Translations under genes and position numbers: made by a program
Notes under the pieces: model-generated
Database searches by the model: none
What the model saw: the letters and a program-made list of their open reading frames with translations, nothing else
Told to the model about the DNA's origin: nothing
Assembly: GCF_001579805.1 (NCBI RefSeq)
Contig: NZ_CP014546.1
Location: forward strand, 5,952,001 to 6,016,000
Direction: 5' to 3'
DNA: 64,000 nt
From: Pseudomonas azotoformans
Lineage (GTDB): Bacteria; Pseudomonadota; Gammaproteobacteria; Pseudomonadales; Pseudomonadaceae
Shown: positions 9,594 to 19,839 of the stretch, one piece after another
Layout of the letters: each line of letters opens with the position of its first letter
Position numbering within the stretch: the first letter of the stretch is position 1

Positions 9594-9914
9594 TTAGCCG
9601 CAATTGACTCGCGTGATCACCAGGTTGTCGTCAGTGTTCAGGTTCAAGCGGTCGGAGCGATATTCCAGGGTGATCATGTCGTTAGGCTTGAGGATGCGTG
9701 CGTTCTGCGCACCGGCACGGGTACGCGCCTGCTCCAGCAATTGGGGCGAAGCTTTCTGGCCGATCGTGAACTCGGCGGCCTTCGACTCACAGCGGCTATG
9801 ACCGGCATCGGCCACGGCGGCGTCTTTGGCTGGCTCAGAGGCACCCGGGGTGCTGCAACCCGCCAACGCGAGTGCTGCCAACAAAGTACCGAATGATGCG
9901 AGCTTCCAAGGCAT
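9594..9914 (-). CDS. I78-family peptidase inhibitor lipoprotein
   Basis: The 106-residue product has a lipoprotein signal (MPWKLASFGTLLAALALAGC, lipobox LAGC, Cys20). Its C-terminal 60 residues match the I78 (elastase-inhibitor-like) family pattern: FTIGQKASPQLLEQARTRAG, then ARILKPNDMITLEYRSDRLN and a terminal ITRVNCG. Such proteins are membrane-anchored and thought to protect against serine proteases. Residues 20-42 form an Ala/Asp/Pro linker. It is convergent with the cold-shock gene. Confidence 0.85.
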   Translation of the reverse strand: MPWKLASFGTLLAALALAGCSTPGASEPAKDAAVADAGHSRCESKAAEFTIGQKASPQLLEQARTRAGAQNARILKPNDMITLEYRSDRLNLNTDDNLVITRVNCG

Positions 9915-10058
9915 GAAGCCTCCTATGATAAAAAATGGACAGAGATCGTGCGACAGCGATTGGGCGGATTGGTTTCAAGACGTAAACCGCCGCAGGGCAA
10001 GTCTGCCTGACTCTCGACAGGCATTCGCCCGGTCAATCGTGACCAGATATGAACGAAA

Positions 10059-10367
10059 TCAGTAGATATCGATGTAGTCAAATTCCGGCGTCGGCCAGTT
10101 CTGTTTCAGCGCATTGAAAATCTGGGTCACCCAGACTTCGTCACTGGCAGCCACATTTCCCACATACCCTGAGCCTTTTGCCCAAGTCTCCAGGCGAAAC
10201 AGCAGCCCGTCGATGTCCACACCGCCTACAAGCTTCCCCGAGGAGATATAGGCGATTCCAGCCTTGGTCACCCGCAACTGGGTATGTTCGTCGTCGCTGG
10301 CACTGGCGAGCAATTGGCGCACATTGGCCAATGTCAGGTTCTCGGGGTTGTTCAAATCGATCTGCAC
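10059..10367 (-). CDS. conserved hypothetical protein
   Basis: I place the start at GTG 10367, giving VQIDLNNPENLTLANVRQLL, because GGGGA precedes it and the upstream in-frame residues look non-coding. The product has about 102 residues, is acidic, and has no signal peptide or membrane segment. It contains LRVTKAGIAYISS and ends ending in PEFDYIDIY. I do not know its function; similar small cytosolic proteins occur in pseudomonads. An ATG start further upstream (10436) is possible but less likely. Confidence 0.65.
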   Translation of the reverse strand: MQIDLNNPENLTLANVRQLLASASDDEHTQLRVTKAGIAYISSGKLVGGVDIDGLLFRLETWAKGSGYVGNVAASDEVWVTQIFNALKQNWPTPEFDYIDIY

Positions 10368-10537
10368 GTGGTGTCCCCGGCAATTAAACAGGCCGACAGT
10401 GTCGCACAGCGCTGCCGTCATTCCGAATCGCCTCATGCCTAAGTATCAGTGCCAAACGCGATACAAAATGGTTAACTGCCCCGGTAAGAACCGCGTTCCA
10501 GCGCACTGCCCAGTACTTTTAGCCTCGCGAGACTGTC

Positions 10538-10750
10538 ATGACCACCGTAACGCTCCAAGCCGACATCAAAGCCAAGTGGCCCCAAGGGCAAAGCTCCTAC
10601 AGCCCCGGTAGCCCCGAGGAATTGGCAATCATTGGTATCGACCTGCTGGTCAAGGAACTGGGCACGCAGGCGGCGCAAGCGTTCATCGGCCAGATATTCG
10701 AGAAATACCCGGCCGATCACATGGGGGCACACGACCCCGAGCGGGAATAG
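10538..10750 (+). CDS. small hypothetical protein
   Basis: The 70-residue product (MTTVTLQADIKAKWPQGQ at the start, PADHMGAHDPERE at the end) has a predicted helical middle and no membrane segment or Cys. The Shine-Dalgarno sequence is weak. Codon use favours this strand over the overlapping minus-strand frame. No family is recognised. It lies convergent to the nucleoside hydrolase gene with only 33 bases between them. Confidence 0.6.
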   Translation: MTTVTLQADIKAKWPQGQSSYSPGSPEELAIIGIDLLVKELGTQAAQAFIGQIFEKYPADHMGAHDPERE

Positions 10751-10783
10751 GAACCGGCCGGCGAGCGCCGACCGGTAAAGCCA

Positions 10784-11812
10784 TTACTTCAGACGTGCCA
10801 GGCGCTCGGTCAACAGATCGAAGAAGCCCTGGGCGTCGCCATTCTCAACCCAAAAGACATTCTTTTGCTGCTTCAGGCCGTCGTACCAATCGACGATGGT
10901 CTGGCCGAAGGTCGGGCCCTCACGGCTATCCACTACCATATTGGCCTGACGACCACTGAACAGCGAAGGTTTGAGCAGGTAGGCGATAACGGTTGCGTCA
11001 TGCACCGGGCCGCCAGGGATACCGTAGTGCTCCATGTCGCCCTTGACGTATTCGTTAAGAATATCGCCCACCACCTTGCTCGCGTTGTTCTTGATGTCAG
11101 CGATCTTTTTCAGGCGTGCTTCGCTGGTCAACACTTTGTGGGTGACGTCCAGCGGCAGGTAGGTCAGCTTGACGCCGCTCTTGAGCACAATCTCGGCGGC
11201 CACCGGGTCGGCGAACAGGTTGAATTCCGCCACCGGGGTGATATTGCCGCCATTGAAGTGCGCGCCGCCCATCACCACGACCTCCTTGATGCCTTGGGTG
11301 ATTTCCGGCGCCTGGGTCAGTGCCAGCGCCAGGTTGGTCTGCGGGCCGAGCATGGCAATAGTGATACTGTGCGGCTTGGCGGTGCTCAGGGTCTTGATCA
11401 GGTAGTCAACGGCATTGCCGTCCGCCAGGCCCTTCTTGGGCTCATGCACGGTGACACCGGAAATACCTTCCTTTCCATGGATGTTCTCCGCGTAGATCGG
11501 CGTGCGCAGCAGCGGGGCTGGTGCACCGGCATACACCGGGATTTCCTCGCGCCCTGCCCACTCGCGGGCCAGGCGTGCGTTGCGAGAGGTTTTGTCCAGG
11601 CGCACGTTACCCGCGACGGTAGTCAGCGCACGGATATTCAGCTCATCGGGGGAAGCCATGGCGAACAGCAAGGCCACCACATCATCGGCGCCTGGGTCAG
11701 TGTCGATGATCAGATCGATCTTTTCCGCCGCCTGGGCGCTTGCAGCAGTGAGTGCGGACAAAAGCAGAACACTCCGGAACAGGTTTTTCAGGGTTGGGAG
11801 ACCACGTTGCAT
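10784..11812 (-). CDS. periplasmic nucleoside hydrolase
   Basis: The 342-residue member of the inosine-uridine nucleoside N-ribohydrolase family cleaves nucleosides to ribose and base. The calcium-binding signature DTDPGADD is intact at about residues 36-43, with later family motifs MLGPQTNLAL and HDATVIAYLL. Unlike cytosolic RihA/B/C it begins with a signal peptide (FRSVLLLSALTAASAQA), so it should act in the periplasm. It is the last gene of the ribose operon, 34 bases after rbsD. It would release ribose for uptake by RbsABC. Confidence 0.92.
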   Translation of the reverse strand: MQRGLPTLKNLFRSVLLLSALTAASAQAAEKIDLIIDTDPGADDVVALLFAMASPDELNIRALTTVAGNVRLDKTSRNARLAREWAGREEIPVYAGAPAPLLRTPIYAENIHGKEGISGVTVHEPKKGLADGNAVDYLIKTLSTAKPHSITIAMLGPQTNLALALTQAPEITQGIKEVVVMGGAHFNGGNITPVAEFNLFADPVAAEIVLKSGVKLTYLPLDVTHKVLTSEARLKKIADIKNNASKVVGDILNEYVKGDMEHYGIPGGPVHDATVIAYLLKPSLFSGRQANMVVDSREGPTFGQTIVDWYDGLKQQKNVFWVENGDAQGFFDLLTERLARLK

Positions 11813-11845
11813 AAAACACTCCTTGTCGTTGAGAACGCTAGAACG

Positions 11846-12250
11846 CTAGAACGTTACGCCGGACACCAGCGCGATATTGCAGTAAGGCTGGCATTCGCCG
11901 GTGCGCACCACGGCGCGCGCCTTGCGGCTGAGTTGCTTGAATTCTTCATGGCTGACCAGGCGCCGCTCACCGAGGGCGGCCTGCTCTGTGAGCGTGTTGA
12001 GTTCGGCCAGCGCCGGCGGTTGCTTGAGCAGGATTTCTTCGGCCAGCACATGACTCTCCACCTGCATTTCACTGAGCACGATACGCAAGGTGCTGATGAA
12101 ATCCGGGATGCCCTGGGTCAACGCCAGGTCAATCAGCTCGACGCCCGGCGGCACCGGCAGGCCGGCATCGCCAATCACCAGAATGTCGCCATGCCCCAGC
12201 GAAGCGATGACACGCGACAGGGCAATATTAAGCAGAGGTGTCTTTTTCAT
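11846..12250 (-). CDS. rbsD: D-ribose pyranase
   Basis: The 134-residue enzyme converts beta-pyranose to the furanose form of ribose that RbsK phosphorylates. The family start [22 protein letters not shown] includes the catalytic His20, and the C-terminal [12 protein letters not shown] is typical. Its ATG overlaps the rbsK stop by 4 bases, so the two are translationally coupled. Confidence 0.97.
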   Translation of the reverse strand: MKKTPLLNIALSRVIASLGHGDILVIGDAGLPVPPGVELIDLALTQGIPDFISTLRIVLSEMQVESHVLAEEILLKQPPALAELNTLTEQAALGERRLVSHEEFKQLSRKARAVVRTGECQPYCNIALVSGVTF

Positions 12251-13164
12251 GAGGGCACAAAACCTTGTACGTCGTGCAGCGTTGGAATAGAGGGTTGCGC
12301 GCCGGCACGGGTGACCGACAGTGCCGCCGCGACCTGGCCAAAGCGGATGGCCTCAGCCTCGCTTTTGCCGTTGGCCAGTGCCGCGGCGAAACCGCCGACG
12401 AAGGTGTCGCCCGCAGCCGTGGTGTCGACCGCCTTGACCTTCGGCGCCTGCAAGTGCTCGAAGCGCTGGCCGTCGGTAAACAGCGCGCCCTGGGATCCCA
12501 GGGTGATGATCACTTTACCGGCTCCGGCCTGGATCAGTTGGGTCGCCGCCACCTTGGCGCTTTCAATTGAGTCGACTGTCACGCCGCTCAGTGCCGTGGC
12601 TTCGCTTTCATTGGGAATGAGGTAGTCGATCGACGCGTACCACTCAGCCGGCAATGGACCGCTGGCCGGAGCTGGATTGAGGATCACCGTCTTGCCCAGC
12701 TCACGGCCGCGCTTGAGGGTGTAGCCCACCGTATTCATCGGCACTTCCAGTTGGCAGACGATCACGTCGGCCGCTTGCAGCACCGCGTCAAACGCCTGCA
12801 ACGAGGCAGGTGTCAGTTCGCCGTTACTGCCGGCTACGATCACAATCGCGTTCTGGCTGCTGTCATCCACCACGATCAAGGCCACGCCACTGGAGCCCTC
12901 CACCGTGCTGACAGCCTGGCAATCAATGCCCTCCACCAGCAATGCGTCACGCAATTGGGTGCCATAGGCGTCGGTGCCCACACAGCCGATCATCGAAACA
13001 TCAGCGCCCAGCCGCGCCGAAGCGACCGCCTGGTTCGCGCCCTTCCCGCCAGGCACGGTGGAAAACGTCTGCCCGATGAGCGTTTCACCGGCACGCGGCA
13101 GCCGGCTGGCGCGGGTCACCAGGTCCATGTTCAAGCTGCCTACTACCACTACTTTTGCTGGCAT
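12247..13164 (-). CDS. rbsK: ribokinase
   Basis: The 305-residue PfkB-family kinase makes ribose-5-phosphate. The N-terminal substrate motif [13 protein letters not shown] and [15 protein letters not shown], and the C-terminal catalytic motif [17 protein letters not shown] with its catalytic Asp, are complete. The gene lies between rbsR (23 bases) and rbsD (4-base overlap). Confidence 0.97.
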   Translation of the reverse strand: MPAKVVVVGSLNMDLVTRASRLPRAGETLIGQTFSTVPGGKGANQAVASARLGADVSMIGCVGTDAYGTQLRDALLVEGIDCQAVSTVEGSSGVALIVVDDSSQNAIVIVAGSNGELTPASLQAFDAVLQAADVIVCQLEVPMNTVGYTLKRGRELGKTVILNPAPASGPLPAEWYASIDYLIPNESEATALSGVTVDSIESAKVAATQLIQAGAGKVIITLGSQGALFTDGQRFEHLQAPKVKAVDTTAAGDTFVGGFAAALANGKSEAEAIRFGQVAAALSVTRAGAQPSIPTLHDVQGFVPS

Positions 13165-13187
13165 ACATCAGTACTCATCAATTCGGT

Positions 13188-14210
13188 TCAGCGGTATTGG
13201 GCGAATGTACCGGCGACGGGCGCCGTCGACTCACGCAATACAATGCTCGGCGTCACGATGCGTTGATCGATCGGCATGTGGGGTGTCGCAATTCTTCGCA
13301 GTAACAGCTCGGCCGCCGTCTCGCCCAGTTGCACGATCGACTGCCCGACCGTTGTCAACGCCGGGTAGACGTAACGGCCCATTTGAATGTCATCAAAACC
13401 GATCACTGACAGCTCGCCCGGCACGCGGATATTGCGCTCGGCTGCTGCGCGCAACACGCCGAAACCGATCATGTCGTTACTGGCAAAAATCGCGCTGGGC
13501 GGATTGTGCGCCAATAACTGGACGGCGGCGGCATAACCGCCGGTGCTGGTGAAGTCGCTCTCCTGGGTGCGATTGGATGCCACGTCGACACCCGCCTCTC
13601 GCAGCGCGCGGTGATACCCCGCCAGACGCATCTGCGCGACACGGGTATGGGCCGGACCGCCGATGCAGGCGATGTCTCGGTGGCCCAGTTCGAGCAAGTG
13701 TCGGGTCGCCAGGTAGGCGCCCTCCTCGTGGTCGATACGCACCAGATCCACGTCAATGCCATCCAGCGCCCGGTCGACGATCACCATGGGCGTACGCACC
13801 GCGCTCAAACCGGCGGCAAGACCGCTGTCGTCGCCGCCCACCGAGGTCACGATCAAGCCGTCGATGCGCTTTTCCAACAACACGCGCAAATAGTTACGCT
13901 GTTTTTCGGCGTTGTCGTCGGAGTTGCAAAGAATCACGCAGTAGCCATTACGCTCACAGTAATCCTCGATACCCCGGGCCAATTCCGCGAAATACGGGTT
14001 GAGGCTGTTGGGCACCAGCAAACCGATAGTGGCTGTGGTCTTGGCCTTGAGCGAACGCGCGACGGCGCTGGGCACGTAGTCGAGCTGCTTGATGGCTGCC
14101 TCGACCTTGATGCGTACCGGCTCGCTGACCGGGCGCGTCTTGTTCACCACATGGGACACCGTGGTGTAGGAAATACCCGCGAGCGCTGCCACATCCTTGA
14201 TCGTTGCCAT
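13188..14210 (-). CDS. rbsR: LacI-family ribose repressor
   Basis: The 340-residue regulator begins MATIKDVAALAGISYTTVSH, the LacI helix-turn-helix with hinge (AVARSLKAKTT at about 52-62), followed by a periplasmic-binding-protein-like effector domain (IGLLVPNSLNPYFAELARG). Its position inside the rbs operon and the LacI-type palindrome at the operon promoter indicate autoregulated repression relieved by ribose. It starts 3 bases after rbsC ends. Confidence 0.95.
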   Translation of the reverse strand: MATIKDVAALAGISYTTVSHVVNKTRPVSEPVRIKVEAAIKQLDYVPSAVARSLKAKTTATIGLLVPNSLNPYFAELARGIEDYCERNGYCVILCNSDDNAEKQRNYLRVLLEKRIDGLIVTSVGGDDSGLAAGLSAVRTPMVIVDRALDGIDVDLVRIDHEEGAYLATRHLLELGHRDIACIGGPAHTRVAQMRLAGYHRALREAGVDVASNRTQESDFTSTGGYAAAVQLLAHNPPSAIFASNDMIGFGVLRAAAERNIRVPGELSVIGFDDIQMGRYVYPALTTVGQSIVQLGETAAELLLRRIATPHMPIDQRIVTPSIVLRESTAPVAGTFAQYR

Positions 14211-14213
14211 GGT

Positions 14214-15191
14214 TCAGCCTCGCCGACTGGCGCGCTGGCTGCGGTAGGTATCGAGGACCACGGCAATCACGATCACGGCACCAGTGATGATGCGCTTCGT
14301 GGGCTCCGTGGCACCGATCTGCGCCAGGCCGGCGGCCAATACCGAAATAATCAACACACCAAAAAAGGTACTGATCACTGAGCCGCGCCCGCCCATCAGG
14401 CTAGTACCGCCGATCACCACCGCGGCGATCACTTGCAACTCCAGGCCGGAGCCCGCATTCGGGTCCGCCGCTTCCAGCCGCGAAATCTGGAACAGCGCCG
14501 CCACACCAGCCAGCAGGCCCATAAGGCTGAACACCAGGATCTTGTAGGGCTTGGGATTGATCCCCGCCAGGCGTACGGCCTCTTCGTTGGTGCCGATACC
14601 GATCAGGTAACGACCAAACACGGTACGCGTCAATACAAGCTGCGCGGCGATGATCACCAGCAGGGCGATGATGAACGAGGGCGAGATGCCAAAGGCAATC
14701 GGATTGGACAGCCAGGCAAATGAATCACCGATGTAGGCAGTGCGCGAACCGGTCATCTGGTACGCCACGCCACGGGCCATTTCCAGCACGCCAAGGGACA
14801 CGATGAATGACGGAATGCGCCAGGCCACGGTGATCGAACCGGTGATGGTGCCCGCCAACGCCGCGCAACCCATGCCCAGCACAGCGGCCGGCAACACGCT
14901 CCAGCCCCAGCCGAGAATCGCCACGCTGACGGCCGACGCCGCCAGGGCCAGCACCGAGCCCACCGACAGGTCAATACCGCCGATGATCAGGATGAAGGTC
15001 ATGCCCACCGCCAGCACCATCAAGTCTGGAATCTGGTTGGCCAGGGTGCTGAAGGTGTCATAGGACAGGAAGTGGTCGCTGAGCACCGAGAACAGCGCGA
15101 TCATCGCCAGCAAGGCGCCCGCCAGGCCCAGGTAAGTACCCAGGCCGTAGAAGTTGCCGCCAGTCTTGCCGGGGGAAGTTGTGGTTTTCAT
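14214..15191 (-). CDS. rbsC: ribose ABC transporter permease
   Basis: The 325-residue inner-membrane permease of the BPD_transp_2 (RbsC/XylH) type has about eight to ten hydrophobic segments. The conserved cytoplasmic coupling segment with GTNEEAVRLAGINPKPYK (about 199-216) and the GGTSLMGGRGSV motif near residue 260 are present. It overlaps the rbsA stop by 4 bases. It imports ribose with RbsA and RbsB. Confidence 0.96.
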   Translation of the reverse strand: MKTTTSPGKTGGNFYGLGTYLGLAGALLAMIALFSVLSDHFLSYDTFSTLANQIPDLMVLAVGMTFILIIGGIDLSVGSVLALAASAVSVAILGWGWSVLPAAVLGMGCAALAGTITGSITVAWRIPSFIVSLGVLEMARGVAYQMTGSRTAYIGDSFAWLSNPIAFGISPSFIIALLVIIAAQLVLTRTVFGRYLIGIGTNEEAVRLAGINPKPYKILVFSLMGLLAGVAALFQISRLEAADPNAGSGLELQVIAAVVIGGTSLMGGRGSVISTFFGVLIISVLAAGLAQIGATEPTKRIITGAVIVIAVVLDTYRSQRASRRG

Positions 15192-16741
15192 GGGGTATCC
15201 CTAAGCACTGCGTCGTTAAGCAGCGCATCACGTTTCTGATAGCCGGCAAAGGCGGCGGCGAGCAATTCGTCCTGGGTCCAGCTGTCGCGCTCGAAAGTCT
15301 CGATCAAGCGCCCGGCGGACAACACGCCGATGCGGTCGCAGATCAGCATGAGTTCGCGCAGGTCGCTGGACACCACCACCAACGCTTTGCCCTGACGGGT
15401 CAATTCGCCCAGCAAGGCATAAATATCGAATTTGGCACCGACGTCGATGCCACGGGTCGGCTCATCGAACAGCATCACCGAGCAATCGCGCTCCAGCCAG
15501 CGGCCAATCACCACCTTCTGCTGGTTACCACCGGACAGCTCGGACACCAACTGCGCCGGGCTGGAACTGCGGATGCGCATGGCATCGATCTGGCGCTTGG
15601 CCAATGCGGTTTCATTGCGGCTGTTGACCACGCCACCGCCGGAAATTTCCGGCATGTTACCCAGCGCGATATTGGCGCTGATGGACTGAGTCAGCAGCAA
15701 GCCTTCGCCCTTGCGGTCCTCGGTGATCAGGGCAATGCCGTGGCCTACCGCATCGACCGGCGAGCGAATGCTCACCACCTGGGCCGGCGAGCCAAGCGCC
15801 ACGGTGCCGCTGTCGGCCAGGTCGGCGCCGAAGATCAGACGCAACAGTTCAGTACGACCGGCACCGATCAGGCCGGAAATGCCGTAGATTTCCCCCGCAC
15901 GCACTTCGAAGGACACATCGCGGACTTTGTCCGAGCGGGTCAGGCCTTTCACCGTCAAGGCCGGACCACCAATGGTGCGCGGGCCCAGGTCGATGTGTTC
16001 GCCAAGCTCGCGACCGACCATCAAGGTGACCAATTGCTCGCTGTTGTAGTTGGCCATGGGCTCGACACAGACCAGCTTGCCGTCGCGCAATACCGCAATG
16101 CGTTGGGCCACACGGGCCAGCTCTTCCAGCCGGTGTGAAATGTAGATGATCGCCACGCCCCGGGCCTGCAGGCGGGTGATTTGTTCAAACAGCATCTCGA
16201 CTTCACGGGCGGTGAGCATGGCCGTGGGCTCGTCGAGGATCAATACATGGCAGTCGCCGATCAGGTTACGGGCGATCTCGACCATTTGCTGATGGCCAAT
16301 GCCCAGGCTGCCGACCAGTGTATCCGGGTCGATGGCATCCAGGCCGACCTGGGCCATGGCCTCGATCGCAGCCTTGCGCAGTTGCTTGCGGCTGATCCAG
16401 CCACAATGGCTGGGCAGGTTATCCAGGAACAGGTTTTCGGCGACGGTCAGCGTCGGCAGCAGGTTGAGTTCCTGCATGACCATGCGCACGCCCAGCTCTT
16501 CGGCCTGGGTGCGGCTGCCGGGGCGGTAGTCCTGTCCATTGAACTGCATATGCCCGGTGGTCGGCGTGACCAGCCCGCCGATGATTTTCGACAAGGTGCT
16601 TTTGCCGGCACCGTTCTCACCGGTCAGCGCCAGCACTTCCCCGCGATTGAGCGTCAGGGTGATGTCGGACAGAACCGGCTGGGCATAGGTCTTGCCGATA
16701 CCGCTGACCGAGAGGACAGCGTTCGGGGCGGAAGATGACAT
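15188..16741 (-). CDS. rbsA: ribose ABC transporter ATP-binding protein
   Basis: The 517-residue product has two ATPase domains. The first has Walker A GENGAGKS (about 41), signature LGIGHQQMVEIARN and Walker B LILDEPTAML. The second has a degenerate Walker A (SGLIGAGRTELLRL) but an intact LSGGNQQKVVIGRWL and LFDEPTRGID, which is normal for sugar transporters of this class. It follows rbsB by 57 bases. Confidence 0.96.
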   Translation of the reverse strand: MSSSAPNAVLSVSGIGKTYAQPVLSDITLTLNRGEVLALTGENGAGKSTLSKIIGGLVTPTTGHMQFNGQDYRPGSRTQAEELGVRMVMQELNLLPTLTVAENLFLDNLPSHCGWISRKQLRKAAIEAMAQVGLDAIDPDTLVGSLGIGHQQMVEIARNLIGDCHVLILDEPTAMLTAREVEMLFEQITRLQARGVAIIYISHRLEELARVAQRIAVLRDGKLVCVEPMANYNSEQLVTLMVGRELGEHIDLGPRTIGGPALTVKGLTRSDKVRDVSFEVRAGEIYGISGLIGAGRTELLRLIFGADLADSGTVALGSPAQVVSIRSPVDAVGHGIALITEDRKGEGLLLTQSISANIALGNMPEISGGGVVNSRNETALAKRQIDAMRIRSSSPAQLVSELSGGNQQKVVIGRWLERDCSVMLFDEPTRGIDVGAKFDIYALLGELTRQGKALVVVSSDLRELMLICDRIGVLSAGRLIETFERDSWTQDELLAAAFAGYQKRDALLNDAVLRDTP

Positions 16742-16798
16742 AGGAAAATCTCCAGGCGCCCGCTCAGGACGAGCGAGCGCTGTTGGGTACTGCCAGGA

Positions 16799-17755
16799 TT
16801 ACTTCTTGAGGACGAGTTCGACCGGGGTTTCGATCACGCCGTCCTTGGAGTCGACTTTCTCACCCTTGACCAGCTTGAGCGCGTTCTGGATACCGAACAC
16901 GGCTTGCTGGGCAGCGGCCTGGTCAGCGGTCGCGAGTACGCGGCCGTCTTGCAGCATCGGCTTGATGGCTTCGATGTTGTCGTAGCCTACGACCAGCACT
17001 TTGCCAGCCTTGCCTGCCGCACGTACGGCGGAAACAGCACCCAGGGCCATGTTGTCGTTACCGGCCAGCAGGGCCTTGAGGTCAGGGTATTCACTCAACA
17101 TGGCGGAAGCGACTTTCTGGCCCTGGTCGATTTCCCAGTTGCCGGATTGGGTGGAGACGATCTTCATGCCGGCAGCGTCCATCGCATCCTTGTAGCCTGC
17201 GGTACGTTGCTGGGCGTTGGTGGTCGTCGGCACGCCTTCGATGATGCCGACCTTGTCACCCGAGGCCAGTTGCTTGGCCAGGTAGTCGCCCACCAGCTTG
17301 GAGCCTTTGCGGTTGTCCGGGCCTACGAACGGAATATCGAGGTTTTTGCTTTTGAGCACGTCCGGGTCCAGGCGGTTGTCGATGTTGACGACCTTGATAC
17401 CGGCATCCGAAGCCTTCTTCAGCACGGTGACCAGCGCCTTGGAATCGGCGGGTGCGATGACGATGGCATTGACCTTGGCGAGGATCATCTGGTTGACGAT
17501 ATCGATCTGCGCGCTGGTATCGGTTTCGTTCTTGATCCCGTTGGTGATCATGTCGAAATCGGCGGAGTGTTCTTTCTGGTACGTCTTGGCACCGTCTTGC
17601 ATGGTGACGAAGAATTCATTGGCGAGGGATTTCATGACCAGGCCGACCTTGGGTTTGGCGGCGTCATCGGCAAATGCAGAGGAGAGAGGCAGGGCAGCGG
17701 ATGCGGCAGCAAGCACAGCGACAGCAAGAAGACGTCCGGCAAATGGCAGCTTCAT
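16799..17755 (-). CDS. rbsB: ribose-binding periplasmic protein
   Basis: The 318-residue substrate-binding protein has a Sec signal peptide ending near SAFA/DDAAK and two Peripla_BP_4 lobes (VGLVMKSLANEFFVTMQDGA, VVNIDNRLD, ALLAGNDNMALGAV). It is the first gene of the rbs operon, directly downstream of the promoter and RbsR-type palindrome. Confidence 0.96.
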   Translation of the reverse strand: MKLPFAGRLLAVAVLAAASAALPLSSAFADDAAKPKVGLVMKSLANEFFVTMQDGAKTYQKEHSADFDMITNGIKNETDTSAQIDIVNQMILAKVNAIVIAPADSKALVTVLKKASDAGIKVVNIDNRLDPDVLKSKNLDIPFVGPDNRKGSKLVGDYLAKQLASGDKVGIIEGVPTTTNAQQRTAGYKDAMDAAGMKIVSTQSGNWEIDQGQKVASAMLSEYPDLKALLAGNDNMALGAVSAVRAAGKAGKVLVVGYDNIEAIKPMLQDGRVLATADQAAAQQAVFGIQNALKLVKGEKVDSKDGVIETPVELVLKK

Positions 17756-17880
17756 GGGTTCACTCCGATCTTATGATTATTGTGAGCAACGCTTGCACCG
17801 AAGATCGCTTCGGCAGCCCTCCCACCCGGGTGGCTGATACGAGCTGTCACGACACTCAGGGAGCACGCCGTGAAACATCT

Positions 17881-17894
17881 CGCAAACGTTTGCG
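17881..17894. promoter_or_regulatory. RbsR-type operator palindrome
   Basis: CGCAAACGTTTGCG is a perfect 14-bp palindrome with the central AAACGTTT of LacI/RbsR-type operators. It begins 8 bases downstream of the rbsB -10 element and so covers the likely transcription start. This fits repression by the RbsR encoded in the same operon. Confidence 0.85.
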
Positions 17895-17902
17895 TTATTC
17901 AA

Positions 17903-17931
17903 ACTATGAGAACCTTGTCGAGATTTGTCAA
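17903..17931 (-). promoter_or_regulatory. sigma-70 promoter of the rbs operon
   Basis: On the minus strand a perfect TTGACA (17931-17926), a 17-base spacer and CATAGT (17908-17903). The start site would fall inside or next to the operator palindrome, about 140 bases before rbsB. Confidence 0.75.
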
Positions 17932-18075
17932 CGGTTGAAAACAGCCTTTCATCCACGCCCTCCCTCGCACCTGACGATAAGGCGCCGTTAAACATCGCAC
18001 GCTCCCAGTCGTTCTCTAAAACGACAGGCTATGGCGCATTATTCATGCAAAACCCAAGGGCCGGCGTTCAACTTT

Positions 18076-18120
18076 TTCGGACAACCGAACGCAATAAGGT
18101 CCGATGTTCGGAAAGCCGGA
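18076..18120. promoter_or_regulatory. two AauR-type boxes upstream of ansB
   Basis: TTCGG-ACAA-CCGAA at 18076-18089 matches perfectly the TTCGG-N4-CCGAA repeat described for AauR, the sigma-54 activator of acidic amino acid use in P. putida. TTCGG-AAAG-CCGGA at 18107-18120 has one mismatch. The boxes are 31 bp apart centre to centre, about three helical turns, and lie about 100 bp before the sigma-54 promoter. Confidence 0.75.
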
Positions 18121-18158
18121 CGCCCACCTACCCACGCCCCATCAAAATTCAAATTAAA

Positions 18159-18172
18159 TTGTTATAAATCAA
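18159..18172. promoter_or_regulatory. ANR/FNR-like box upstream of ansB
   Basis: TTGTT-ATAA-ATCAA differs from the FNR/ANR consensus TTGAT-N4-ATCAA by one base. It lies between the AauR-type boxes and the sigma-54 promoter. Oxygen control is plausible but unproven from sequence. Confidence 0.4.
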
Positions 18173-18204
18173 TAAGTTATTTTATAGCATCGAACACAAT
18201 CAGC

Positions 18205-18221
18205 CTGGTACAGATCCTGCT
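18205..18221 (+). promoter_or_regulatory. sigma-54 promoter of ansB
   Basis: CTGGTACAGATCCTGCT has GG and GC with the exact -24/-12 spacing of RpoN promoters (consensus YTGGCACG-N4-TTGCW, three mismatches). It lies about 90 bases before the ansB start codon. Confidence 0.6.
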
Positions 18222-18270
18222 CTACCCCATCACCTCGTGGCATTCAGAACCGCCCGGGTGTTCTAGATGA

Positions 18271-19398
<1,128 letters not shown>

Positions 19399-19547
19399 TT
19401 CCCGGTAACACCTCGGCAGGGGCGGTTCTATCCGCTCCTGCCTCTCCCCCCTCGATTAAAACTCCTTCGCCCTACACCAAATTACTCAATTTGCTGTCAG
19501 ACGGACTTCTTGAAATTTAAGCAGTTGCGAAATTGCCTACAGTTAAA

Positions 19548-19565
19548 TACTGTATGTGCGTACAG
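19548..19565 (+). promoter_or_regulatory. LexA box over promoter of DUF1654-endA
   Basis: CTGT-ATGTGCGT-ACAG (19550-19565) is a perfect match to the SOS box CTGT-N8-ACAG. It overlaps a candidate -10 TACTGT (19548-19553), placed 17 bases after TTGCGA. LexA bound here would block transcription of the two genes that follow. Confidence 0.8.
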
Positions 19566-19583
19566 CTTATTAAGGAATACTCC

Positions 19584-19835
19584 GTGGCAAAGTCCTCTTC
19601 CGTAGCGCCAACCCCGCCCGATGCCTACGCACGCCTCGCCGTTCGCGTGCAAAAGATCATCAATTCGACCAATGCCCAGAAAGCCAAGGCGGCTTTGATC
19701 TTCCGTTTGCCGGACGAACCTGAAGATGAATGGGCGCGTTTGCTGGAAGAAATCGCGGAAAATGACAACGTCACCCTCGCTTATCGCGACGACGGCGGTG
19801 TGCAGATTTTCTGGGTTGTGCCGAAGGAAGATTGA
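19584..19835 (+). CDS. DUF1654 protein
   Basis: The start is GTG at 19584 with AAGGA 7 bases upstream, giving 83 residues (VAKSSSVAPTPPDAYARLAV). The conserved block VQKIINSTNAQKAKAALIFR and LLEEIAENDNVTLAYRDDG identifies the Pseudomonas-specific DUF1654 family, whose function is unknown. It is cytosolic and acidic. A LexA box sits 19 bases before the start. endA follows after 4 bases, so both genes probably respond to DNA damage. Confidence 0.85.
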   Translation: MAKSSSVAPTPPDAYARLAVRVQKIINSTNAQKAKAALIFRLPDEPEDEWARLLEEIAENDNVTLAYRDDGGVQIFWVVPKED

Positions 19836-19839
19836 TTCA

